Positions 1 through 8,688 of a stretch of 64,000 nt of DNA are shown here, piece after piece (position 1 is the first letter of the stretch; each line of letters begins with the position of its first letter). Made by a program: the position numbers and the translations under genes. This DNA comes from Isoetes taiwanensis. Taxonomy: Eukaryota > Streptophyta > Lycopodiopsida > Isoetales > Isoetaceae. The notes under the pieces are model-generated. The model made no database searches. It was given only the letters and a program-made list of their open reading frames with translations, and had not been told where the DNA came from. The stretch covers positions 9,223,105-9,287,104 of the forward strand of contig JAJEKV010000045.1 of NCBI GenBank assembly GCA_021234155.1. Direction: 5' to 3'.

Positions 1-1577
1 TTCTGGGCTTCTTCGGCGGATTGAACAGCTTGCTGGAGCTGATGTTCGAGGTCACGGATCCGGTTCTCTTTTTCTAGCAGGAGACGAGACTGATCACGGA
101 CCCGTTTATGAGAGAGCGTGCCATGTGAGGAGGATTGCCCAGGAGTATGGAGTCGAAGCGTGGCAATCTCTGCATCATGAATGATCTTCTGTTTCTTAGC
201 CTCCGTAAGCTGATCTTGGAGAGGCGTGAGCTGACTGGTCAGCGTGGAAAGCTGAGCTTCTAAAGAGGTGATCCGAGCATCACGCGCAAGGAGGTCATGG
301 GCTTGAGTGTTGTAATTGTGAGAAAGCTCGGTATACAGGGTGTCAAGCTTAGCAATGTCTTTTTCCTTGTCACCCAGGAGGGTATCCTTTGTCTTGACCT
401 GTTCCAGCAATTCCTGAATGGTGGTTTGTAACTGAGCCTGTTGATCAGCAAGCAGGCTGGTCTGATCCTGTGCATTTTTGAGATCCTCACGGACCTGTAA
501 AAAGGCCTGGTGCTTTTCTTGAAGTTTGTCCTCCAGAGTTTGAACTTGCGTGTTTGCAGCCTGAAGGTCTCTGTGAACCGCATCCGAGGCCTCCAGGGAC
601 ACTTGAACACTATTCATGAGGACTTCCTGGGATTCTTGTAACTTGAGGACAGCAGCTTGAACATCCTGCTGGTATTGATACAGAAGCTGGCGAGGATGTG
701 GAGGTGCAGGGGCCTGTTGTTGCCATGTTTGTGACGTGTGAGAGACATGATGAGAAGTGGAGGGCATGGATTCCGTGGAGGAAGAAGAGACTGTGACATG
801 CGTGGCATTGCGTTGATCATGACCAGGAGAAGAAGGGCGTGAAGTGGCAGCCTGTTGGTTTTGAGGAAGTGAATGAAAGGACTGCTGAGTGGAGGCATGA
901 GAAGCAGAAGGTGACCCCAGGAGAGGAAGGTAATGACAGATGATGGCTTGAAGATGGGCGCCCACTGAGGAATCAAAGCCAGAGGAAGGTGCAGCGCGAA
1001 TACGATCTACTTCTTGAAGAAGTCGGAAGAACAGCAGTTGGGGCCAATCAATATGGTGAGTGGAGCGTGTGGCCGTGATGACAATATTGTAGAACGGTTT
1101 ATTGATATGGGTGTTTTTGATGGAGTACCCAAGCAATTTGCGCCACAGAAACTTGACAAAAGTGTCATGGGGCTTGGCAATGTTGGTGAGGCGATGCATA
1201 TTAGCTTGATAAGGAACAGCGCCAAACTGAGTGACATCCAAGTCCTGTAAGGCAGCCCAAGATAAAGAAGGTTTTTTTAGAGGAATGTGGAATACCTCAG
1301 AAATCAAAGGTTGAGTAAGCAAAATGGTGGTGCCATCGACCATGGTAGCATATCCTTCCGGGCTGTTGACGATATGAGCAACAAACTGCTTCAATTGCTC
1401 AGGATTCGGTGCAGGGAGGTCCATTTGTGAGAATTCGTACTGGCATTCCGCTACTTCACGACTCGGGCCGACTAGGGCTTCGCGAAAGGTGGGTGTCGAG
1501 AAGGTCACAGACTCAAAAAGAGCCGGATCCCTTGGAGCAGAGGCCTGGAGTTGAGGAAATTTGGGTGCAGTAGCCAT
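1..1577 (-). CDS. Extra retrotransposon ORF downstream of integrase, coiled-coil protein (partial)
   Basis: An open frame starts at the ATG at 1577 (MATAPKFPQLQ) and has no stop down to base 3, so at least 525 codons are present and the end lies outside the window. Residues about 1-190 look globular (around LLTQPLISEVFHIP and a W-rich stretch). About 190-290 is rich in Ser/Gln/Pro/His. From about 290 to the edge it is a long Gln/Glu/Leu/Lys heptad-like coiled coil (for example TLEDKLQEKHQAFLQ). It lies in gag-pol orientation beyond integrase, where Athila/Tat-type plant elements keep extra or env-like ORFs. I see no signal peptide or membrane segment in the visible part, so an envelope role is not supported. 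Its integrity contrasts with the broken gag-pol. Function unknown. Confidence 0.75.
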   Translation of the reverse strand, partial: MATAPKFPQLQASAPRDPALFESVTFSTPTFREALVGPSREVAECQYEFSQMDLPAPNPEQLKQFVAHIVNSPEGYATMVDGTTILLTQPLISEVFHIPLKKPSLSWAALQDLDVTQFGAVPYQANMHRLTNIAKPHDTFVKFLWRKLLGYSIKNTHINKPFYNIVITATRSTHHIDWPQLLFFRLLQEVDRIRAAPSSGFDSSVGAHLQAIICHYLPLLGSPSASHASTQQSFHSLPQNQQAATSRPSSPGHDQRNATHVTVSSSSTESMPSTSHHVSHTSQTWQQQAPAPPHPRQLLYQYQQDVQAAVLKLQESQEVLMNSVQVSLEASDAVHRDLQAANTQVQTLEDKLQEKHQAFLQVREDLKNAQDQTSLLADQQAQLQTTIQELLEQVKTKDTLLGDKEKDIAKLDTLYTELSHNYNTQAHDLLARDARITSLEAQLSTLTSQLTPLQDQLTEAKKQKIIHDAEIATLRLHTPGQSSSHGTLSHKRVRDQSRLLLEKENRIRDLEHQLQQAVQSAEEAQ

Positions 1578-2042
1578 GGCAAAGATCGTCGAAAAGGAAT
1601 AGGAAGGACTGTCTTGAGAAGCCGGAGGGCGGAGAGCGGAAGACGAAAGCGAAGATGGACGAAAAGTTGTTTAGGGCGCACAAATGTGGGGCGAAGGGGC
1701 ATGAGGAGAATGAAACGGCGACCGTTGATGATGCCAGGTGGCGAGAGATGCGAGTGAGGCGATTTCGAGGCAAAAATTTGGCTAAGTCCCCAAGCAGTTA
1801 AGGGAGAAGCAATGGACGGTGGAGATGAGACGTAAATGAACGATCGGATGTGACAGCTGGCGAAGGTACACATATTAATGTTCGACGGGCGTGAAAAGAA
1901 GGAATGTCATTTAATGCTGGCAACTTGAAGTGGGATATCATTAAAACGAAGGTGTCAGAAGCTACCATTGCTAGATATGCGGCAGGAGAAAAGATTCCAA
2001 TATAGAAACGGCCTTGCATTGCAACCACATCAGCAATTTGTC

Positions 2043-2110
2043 TGATTGGTCCACGTCGACAGGAATCCCGTCGGTTGGGCTATATAAGACGAGCAGTGGG
2101 CAACGCTGAG
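2043..2110 (+). promoter_or_regulatory. Compact CCAAT/TATA promoter inside the retrotransposon
   Basis: An inverted CCAAT box (GATTGG) lies near 2044-2049 and a strong TATA box (TATATAAG) at 2081-2088. The expected start site is near 2110-2115, about 15 bp before the ATG at 2126. The spacing is typical of a plant RNA polymerase II core promoter. It points rightward, opposite to gag-pol and the long ORF, and so would drive the small ORF at 2126. The same stretch could also feed the leftward ORF at 1577. Confidence 0.45.
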
Positions 2111-2125
2111 ACGCCCTTGGCGACC

Positions 2126-2392
2126 ATGAGTATGAGTATGGCAGCGGCTGGATTGAACGAGAATTGCACTATGCCTACCAATTGCCAGGAATGGATCACC
2201 TGCAAAATGAACTGTCTGGATCTGTGGAAATGCCACAACCGTGGCATCGCGATGGACGGCTGGTGCAAGGGGATGGCTGAACATCCCGACCCTCTGACTA
2301 ACCCCATGGAAGTGGTGGTTCATCTGCGCTGGGATCCAGAGCAGAACTACTACCACATCCTCCGCATCACCTCTGCTCCCAACCCGGAGTAG
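2126..2392 (+). CDS. Small cysteine-rich ORF antisense to the retrotransposon
   Basis: 88 codons from ATG 2126, chosen because it sits just downstream of the TATA box; an in-frame upstream TTG at 2075 lies on the TATA box itself. The product has six cysteines between about residues 13 and 46 (spacing like NC-x5-NC-x5-TC-x3-NC-x5-KC), then a Trp/Tyr-containing tail (HLRWDPEQNYYHILRI). There is no hydrophobic signal peptide. It lies between integrase and the long ORF on the opposite strand. Antisense ORFs in this position are known in Tat-lineage elements such as Grande; homology to those is not shown. It could be a chance ORF, but promoter and cysteine pattern argue for a second look. Confidence 0.4.
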   Translation: MSMSMAAAGLNENCTMPTNCQEWITCKMNCLDLWKCHNRGIAMDGWCKGMAEHPDPLTNPMEVVVHLRWDPEQNYYHILRITSAPNPE

Positions 2393-2422
2393 AGGGATCT
2401 TAATCTTAGGATTTTGTAAATA

Positions 2423-2475
2423 GGGCACTGCCCATAGAGCTCTGCTCATAGCGGAAGTAAGTGAGCACTGCTCAC
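2423..2475. other. Three consecutive short hairpins after integrase
   Basis: Three perfect short stems follow each other: GGGCA-C-TGCCC at 2423-2433, GAGC-TCT-GCTC at 2437-2447, and GTGAGCA-C-TGCTCAC at 2461-2475. They lie between the stop of the antisense small ORF (2392) and the integrase stop (2515), where two convergent transcripts would end. A termination or RNA-structure role is inference. Confidence 0.5.
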
Positions 2476-2514
2476 ATTTTGTAATTTGCCTCTATTAACA
2501 TAAATATGCCGCTT

Positions 2515-3477
2515 TTAGTCACTATGTGTGGTGTCGGAACTTTGTGGTGCATCTTGTGTAGGACTGTCTGTAGCTTCTGTATGAAATTGTTTAAGGCGAA
2601 AACCATTAACTAGAGTAGGTAATGGCATGCCATCTAACTCAGCCAGTTTGAAAACACTGGGTTGAACAACTTGAATAATTTGATAAGGACCAAGCCACCT
2701 GAACTTTAACTTGCCTGGAAAATTTTTGTAACGGGAATCATAAAGAAGAACCAAATCACCTCGCCGAAGTTCATCCAACTGTTCCAATTGATAAACCCTT
2801 TCCTTGAGTGCAGCAGGTGGATTATGTGTTGTAGCAAGTTGGAAACGGAGAGTCGGAAGAATATATTCAAAAGGCATCAGAGCTTCTTGACCATAAACCA
2901 GTTTGAAAGGAGTGTGGCCAGTAGCAATTTTGAAACTGGTGTTGTAAGCCCAAAGAACAGTAGGCAACTTGTCTTGCCAATCTGTGCAAGAAGCGTCACA
3001 AATTTTCTTTAGAACAGTGATGAGAGTTTTGTTGGTACTTTCAGCCAATCCATTTCCTTGAGGATAATAAGGTGTACTCTTCCGGTGTTGGATGTGAAGA
3101 TAGTCCGTCAGCTCCTTAATGGTATGATTTACAAAATGCACGCCACGATCACTAACAAGTTCCGTGGGACAATCAAAACGCGTGATGATGTGCGTGTAGA
3201 GAACCTTGGCTGTGCTGGCAGCAGTGTTGTCTGGAAGTGCACAAGCTTCCGCCCATTTGGTAGCATAATCCGTGATAACCAGAATATAGCGGGCACGGGT
3301 GTGCCGCGCCGGTGGATCCATGGGTCCCACAAAGTCCATTCCCCATTTGCTGAAGGGAAGTGGCGTGGCGACCGGCGTCAAAGGAAGAGCGTCACGGGCA
3401 TGCGATTGCAGGAAGCCAGGTACGGGTCCAAGAGAGCTGCCACAGCCTAGTCCTGATCCAGCGTCATCTCCCCCCAA
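2515..3477 (-). pseudogene. Ty3/gypsy integrase core and C-terminal domain, N-terminal zinc finger lost
   Basis: The ORF encodes an rve-type integrase core with the DDE triad visible: D in WGMDFVGP, D in ELVSDRGVHF, E in PQGNGLAESTNKTL. A C-terminal DNA-binding region follows, ending near LPTLVNGFRLKQFHTE, as in plant Ty3 integrases; there is no chromodomain. The normal HHCC zinc finger that precedes the core is absent. About 30 unrelated residues replace it, because the frame enters here from a deletion junction next to the protease. The first Met is therefore not a natural start. The enzyme would insert element cDNA into chromosomes in intact relatives. Confidence 0.92.
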
Positions 3478-4324
3478 GGATCAGCGTACTCCGGGTAGGA
3501 GGAAAGAGGCAGACCCGCAGGTGGAGCTTGAACATGATAGATATTTTGTGCTTCTTCAGAGTCAGTGTCGGAGATTGAAGGTTCTGCATTCTCGACAGAG
3601 ATCAATTTGCCAGTTTCCAGATCCATGGTGGCATTGAGATGTCCATCAGTGATCACAAGTTGGTCCGTGGCCCAGTAATGAATACTCTTAGCCTGGCGGA
3701 GAAAAGGTCGTCCAACCAGCATTTCATAATCACCAGGATCTTCTCCAGCTTTCCAAACACCAAATTCCAATGGGAATTTGAGATCACCAATGCTGATATG
3801 GAGAAGAGGAATGACACCTTGAGGACGCGTGATATGGCCATTTGCCAACTTGATGTCATAAGGGGCACGGTATAATTGTTTGATGCCCAATTGCTTCCTG
3901 AGTTTATCAGTAATGAGATTGACGGCACTACCACCATCAATTTGGACATGATTGATGTGCTGACCGTGGCATGCACCGTGGGTGTTGAGGTCGCAACAGC
4001 TCCAACCAGAACCGTGGGGAGAGGTAACTGATCTTTGAGAGACGGACAGAGTTTCAAAATGGTGGCCAGGCTCAAAGGAATCTTGATCTTGGCGAGTTCT
4101 TCCTGAAGTTCCAAAGGAACATGTGAAAAGGGGTCCGCAGGGTCCAGGGGAGCTGGAGTTTGTGGTAAAGAAGCGGAGACTTCTTTGAGAAGCTCGACCT
4201 CAGCAGAAATATTTGGATATGGTTGAGAGCGTGTGCCAGTAGATGAGGACGGCGCTGCCTGACGCTGCTGAGCTCTAGTGGTGGCATGAACATTTGCCAG
4301 TGTGAGACCTTCCGCAGCCTGCAT
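3447..4324 (-). pseudogene. Retroviral-type aspartic protease region, frameshifted
   Basis: The upstream part (about 4324-4000) is a Pro/Ala-rich linker in one frame. The protease body continues in another, with the catalytic motif VQIDGGSAVNLI coded around 3905-3945 and then KLANGHITRPQGVIPL and FPLEFGVW strands. D-G-G-S replaces D-S/T-G, a form seen in plant Ty3 elements of the Tat/Athila type. The switch of frame lies near 3960-4020. The ORF ends at 3447 in a short acidic tail, where reverse transcriptase should follow but does not. The 31-bp overlap with the integrase ORF reflects the deletion junction, not genuine overlapping genes. Confidence 0.8.
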
Positions 4325-4339
4325 GAGTTTCAGAATACT

Positions 4340-5227
4340 TTATCTCACTTTAGGCATGACGTGAGGCATGAGTTTGTCAAGATCAGGTGCGAAGTGAACT
4401 TTTTTATCATCGTCATGAGGGACTGTTTCTACAGCAAAGGCGGGTTGTGTGTCATGAGGGAGGATGGTCAAAGGGCGTGAAGCCCGTGTGTGACGTGTGA
4501 CGAGACCAACCCAATTGGACTGCTGGACTGGAGGGTTCAGTGCCTGATAAATCTCCTCTTGGGCTTGTTGATCCATGGGATTGGACGTAGAGGCAGCCTG
4601 TTGAGGTCGCTGTTGTTGAGGCGGCCGAGGGGGTTTCCTCAAAACAGGACGAAGGCCCTGTTTACCGTTGGCCACCCAGAGTTGATAAGCCGTGAGACGT
4701 ACTGAAGCTGGTTGATTTGAACCTGGAAGTTGTACTTGAACTTGAGGAAGTTGAGGACACGCCGTGGTGGTGTGACCCCATTCATGACAATGATAACATT
4801 GAGCCTTTGAAGGATCAAAGGGAGGACGATTGCCTTGTCCCCGTGGCTGCTGAGATTGCTGCGTTTGTTGATACTGCTGTGGTGGTTGAGTTTGATATTG
4901 CTGAGGCTGATACGACTGTTGTTGTTGAGGCGTGGTCTGGACTTGAAAAACCAATTTGTTCCTGAAGGGTGTAGGATGAGAACGAGTGCATTCTTCCGTG
5001 GCGTGGTTGCACATATTGCACCTTTTACAATGAGGAGGTCCATTGGAGGAGTTGCATTCATTTGCCAGATGGCCTTGATGTTTACAAATATGACACCAGA
5101 TCTGTGAGCGTTGTAGATTTGTTTGCTGAGGCTGAACAGAATTTTGTGGAACCATGACGGGCGGCATGAAAGGAAGTTCCGTGAGAGCAACACCTCGAGA
5201 AGAAACGTTGACCGAGTGATTGACCAA
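4340..5227 (-). pseudogene. Gag nucleocapsid segment with three CCHC zinc knuckles
   Basis: Three perfect CX2CX4HX4C knuckles are visible: CHICKHQGHLANEC, CKRCNMCNHATEEC and CYHCHEWGHTTTAC. A Gln/Pro-rich spacer with polyQ runs separates the second from the third. A Pro-rich linker and an acidic stretch (VPHDDDKKVHFAPDLD) follow before a stop at 4340. This is the RNA-binding part of Gag. It is in a different frame from the capsid part upstream, so at least one frameshift lies near 5230-5283. Confidence 0.88.
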
Positions 5228-5282
5228 TTCAATGGCCTGCTCCAGAGAATTCAGTCATGAGTCGAATGGCAGGAGGAAGGCC

Positions 5283-6311
5283 CTACAGAAACCAGACGAG
5301 GATCTGGCTTTGCGTGGGGTACTCCTGGAGTTTACTGACAAGAATGTGGAGACGGTCCGCAAAATCCCTGGCGGACTCCGTGGGCTCTTGCTGAAGGTCA
5401 TTGAGTTGCTTGAGAAGAAGTTGATCATCGTCGGTGGTGCCATAATGAGAAAGGAATGCCGTTTTCATTTCATGCCAACTCTGTTTCCAGTGACTTTTGT
5501 TGGCCATTAACCACTGATGAGGGGCGCCTCTGAGCATGGTCGAAAAGATGTGAAATTTGAGTTGTGGCTACGCATGACCATTCAGAATGGCCAAGGCTTC
5601 GAATTCCTCCATGTGGGCTTGAGCACTCTGATCCAGAGGTTTGCCCTTAGTGTTACCAAAGGTTGGATAAGTCAGCTTCAAATTATGAGTGGGAGATGAA
5701 GATGGAACTTGAGCATAGACAGGTGGATTTGATGGAAGATATGCAGAAGCATAGAGAGGTGGAACAGCCGGTGTCTGAGAGCAAGGGGGTGGGACTGAAA
5801 AACCCGGTGGTCCATAGAAAGTAGCATCAGGTGGGGAAGGGTCATGAGAGCCCTCCTCATTGGGCTTGAGATCAGTGGTTTGGTAAACAGGAAGAGCGTG
5901 CTGAAAGGATGGAGAAGACTGAAATTCGTGAACGTGGGGAGGGCCAAAGGACACTTGATGGTAGCCCATCCCAGCAGGAGGGGAAGAAGGTTGTGAGGGC
6001 TGAGGGGTATGGCCTGAAGGTATATGAATGTAGGTGCTGTCTGGAGTCTGGAAATAGTGTGGCGTGGGCTGAACAGGGGTATGCTGGGGCAATTGAGGTT
6101 GAGAACAATGCCTACACACAGGGGGAGACCCAGGGCGAGAATGAGCACGAGGTGTAGGAGGTGCCGACTGAGCTCTGGAGCGGACACGACCACCCTCAAT
6201 GTCATAAGCAGGATCATACATGTCCCGAACAGCCTCACCTCGTTGATGGCGCTCCAGGCGAGCCGCCGTTTGGCAAAGAAGTTCTTCAGGAGTGAAACCT
6301 CGAGCCGACAT
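5283..6311 (-). pseudogene. Gag N-terminal and capsid segment, one in-frame stop
   Basis: I place the start at ATG 6311 (MSARGFTPEELLCQTAARLE); the frame is open further upstream but only with a TTG. A long Pro/Ser/His-rich linker follows. An in-frame TAG at about 5568-5570 interrupts it, and the same frame then gives the capsid core (5537-5283) with GAPHQWLMANKSHWKQSW and the QEPTESARDFADRL motif typical of the retrotrans_gag family. It would assemble the cytoplasmic particle. The stop plus the frameshift to the nucleocapsid frame mark this copy as decayed. Confidence 0.82.
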
Positions 6312-6479
6312 GATGGAAAGAGAGGAAAAAGAAAGATCAGACCCGGCAGCGGCGACAGTGTTTGGGGTCTGGGTTCGGGAACTCCTGGAAGACAGCCCTC
6401 TGTGAGGACCCTTGGATCTAACAGGAGAATCCAAGTAGCTATGTCACGTGGGATTTGCAAAAAGAACAAGAAAAAGAGA

Positions 6480-6780
6480 ACATAAAGCAAAAAGAGAACA
6501 ATGAGATCACAATAATGAGAACAACTTCCTTGATGTCAATGAAGATACATGAGCTCTCGCAATCGAGAGAAAACTGAAGTGAGACAAGACTCAAAACTCA
6601 TCTAAAAACTCATGTGCTAGCTCTACTCATATATATAGTACAATGGCCTTTGGCCCAATATAGACACTGTGACTGATTTCGGTGCCGACTCCTGGAAGGA
6701 GGCCTGATTTGCAGGAATGCTGGCGGTGCCTCTTGAAATGCCTGAAATCACGCTGGCGCTGGCGCAGGCGGTGACGGGCC
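6480..6780 (-). other. Probable 5' LTR/leader of the Ty3/gypsy element
   Basis: Upstream of gag on the minus strand is a non-coding stretch with a strong TATA box (ACTATATATATGAG, near 6626-6639) and, further along, a T/C-rich leader running into gag. This is what a U3-R-U5 region looks like. I could not identify TG/CA ends, a target duplication or a primer binding site, so boundaries are approximate. Confidence 0.35.
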
Positions 6781-6781
6781 G

Positions 6782-6919
6782 TCACTTGTCTGAGCGCCTC
6801 CTCTTGACGGCAGGCGTGGCCTTTGACTGCGTGGTCTGCTTGGTCTTTTGCGGGGCCTTTGACGACTGATCCGTGCCTGACTGCAGATCCTTAGCCTTGA
6901 CTTGGTCCGTCGTATGCAT
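6782..6919 (-). other. 45-codon basic ORF, possible C-terminus of a second copy of the long ORF
   Basis: From ATG 6919 to TGA 6782 the frame encodes a Lys/Gln/Thr/Ser-rich tail ending in KRRRSDK, resembling a nuclear-localisation-type basic end. It sits directly upstream of the probable 5' LTR in the same orientation. The long ORF at 1577 should end just before the 3' LTR, so this may be the end of that ORF from a neighbouring element sharing the LTR. That is inference; it may be a chance ORF. Confidence 0.3.
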
Positions 6920-6994
6920 GAATAGTCCTGTACCAGCACGTATAGGACTAACAAAGACCATTTCCAGTTTTGTATTTTAAAAATGGCCGACACA

Positions 6995-8456
6995 TCATGT
7001 TTAAGCGATTCCTTTTGCCAAATATATTTTTTATTTTGGTTTAAACTTGAGGCTTAATTGATTTGCTTGAAGCCTGGATCAGTGAATGAAGCCTGGATCA
7101 GTGAATGATATATTCCTGCAAAAAAGACATGCTTGAAGAGTTTTCCTAATATTGAAAGACCAAGGTTCCTTTATGGGTAGGTTATTTTTATTTAGTTGAA
7201 GTATTCATCTCCCTTTTCATTGTACAGGTATTTTTTCCTTTTGGACCTTGTGTCAATAAAAGCTTCTTCACGCAGAGCTTGTAATCAGGTGCTACACTGT
7301 AAAAGGTGCAGTGGTAGTAGCATATGTATGCTCTACATCCATCAAAGCTCCAATGTAGAAGTCTGAATTCTTTCTAGACCAAATTGCTTCTTAAAAATTT
7401 CACCGAATTGATTTGGACATATGTTTTGCATGTTTTGGCTAGACTATAGAGCACAATACTTTACTCATTGGACATGATTATATAAGACATGGTCTAATAT
7501 TCCAGAGGTTTGCTAAGCAAGATACTCCAGATGCTCATGCTTGGCCTTCAGACAATATCAAAGGATCTACTGCTTTCAGCCTTTTGGGCGGGAATGAAGA
7601 TGTTTAAGTATGGATGCGTCCTTCAAGAGATAAATGCTAAGATAGTTACATGATGGCTTATTACAACTAATCAGGAATAGCAACGGTCATATTAGAGACA
7701 TTCTTGAAGGCTCTGCCATTAGATGCAACCCAGATAATGACAATAAATCCATCACCAGAATTCATGTGCCTAGAGCTCATAACTCTTTCATCTGACCATA
7801 TAAAAGATCCTACACATTCTAGTAGCAGCCTAAATTTCTCCTACGCACACTGCACATTCAAAACACATTGCAGACATCATAGAGATTTCTCAACGTGCAT
7901 GTGAATATGCAATCCTTGAAGACATATAATTGATATGGAAAACTGGTCTTCTTATTGTTTTAAAAGGCTAAAATAAGAGGCAATGGCTAATACTGACTTT
8001 TATATTGAAGGACAAGGAGCGAGTTAAGCGGAGAGCACTTGCACAACATCTAACAAAGGCAACATTGTGACATACACCATTATATTTTCCCGTCTTTTAG
8101 CACAATATTTTCCAATTTCAAAATGCTGAGACTTTCCACTTGGTTCAAGAAAATCCATTTTGTCAAACTCAGAAATTGATCAAAATCGTCAAAGATGGCA
8201 AAAGCTCTAACAGAGACAAATATTTCCAATGTTGTACCAAAAGAGAAAAGGAGACTTTGAAAGAGAGCCAGATGAAGCTTGTGAAACGTCCATATATATA
8301 ACACTAAGGTGACTGTGTACAGATTGTACACTAAAGGAGATGAATGACCAAATTATATGCATGAATTTTATTAGGTTATGATGGTGCCATTTTCTTTGAA
8401 AATGTTCACTTTCCTGGTCCCCCAAGCCCAATTTGAGTATAAATGGAGATGGCAAC
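6995..8456. other. AT-rich intergenic DNA, no gene seen
   Basis: Only short chance ORFs. A 19-bp direct duplication (GAAGCCTGGATCAGTGAAT twice) lies at about 7070-7107. No promoter, RNA gene or conserved motif recognised. Confidence 0.6.
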
Positions 8457-8688
8457 ATTTTACCCAGGGTTCAAAAAATACCTGGATAAACCCTTTGTTT
8501 GTCTGGTCCACTTTAGAAATTGCTGGTCTAAATTTTTGGATGCTGGAAAAAATGCGATAGAAAAAAACATAATTTAATGTAAAATCCGGTATATTTGTAT
8601 CTTGTTATGAATATATCCGATACGTATTTTATATGGGCGGAAAATTATCTGGTGAAGGCTGTGGAGTTTTTTGAACCCTGATTTTACC
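8457..8688. mobile_element. hAT-type miniature element, 216 bp, with 8-bp target duplication
   Basis: The element at 8465-8680 has 14-bp terminal inverted repeats (CAGGGTTCAAAAAA at the left, its complement at the right). It is flanked by a perfect 8-bp duplication, ATTTTACC, at 8457-8464 and 8681-8688. The CAGGG start and 8-bp duplication are diagnostic of the hAT superfamily. It has no coding capacity, so it would be moved by a transposase made elsewhere. The perfect duplication suggests fairly recent insertion. Confidence 0.88.

Larger units (their letters stand above)
1..6480 (-). mobile_element. Ty3/gypsy-type LTR retrotransposon, internally deleted, cut by left window edge
   Basis: Read on the minus strand the order is gag capsid, nucleocapsid with three CCHC knuckles, aspartic protease, integrase, an intergenic stretch, then an extra long ORF. 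This is the plant Ty3/gypsy order. Reverse transcriptase and RNase H are missing between protease and integrase, so the copy cannot be autonomous. The frame breaks several times. The 3' LTR lies beyond base 1. The 5' LTR/leader is probably around 6480-6780, but I could not fix its ends or find an obvious tRNA-complementary primer site. The protease DGGS motif and the extra downstream ORF fit the Tat/Athila side of plant Ty3 elements; that lineage call is inference. Confidence 0.85.

Noticed and set aside
260-1237. Several minus- and plus-strand ORFs overlapping the long coiled-coil ORF
   Set aside because: They are in other frames of the continuous ORF from 1577 and have no protein-like features.
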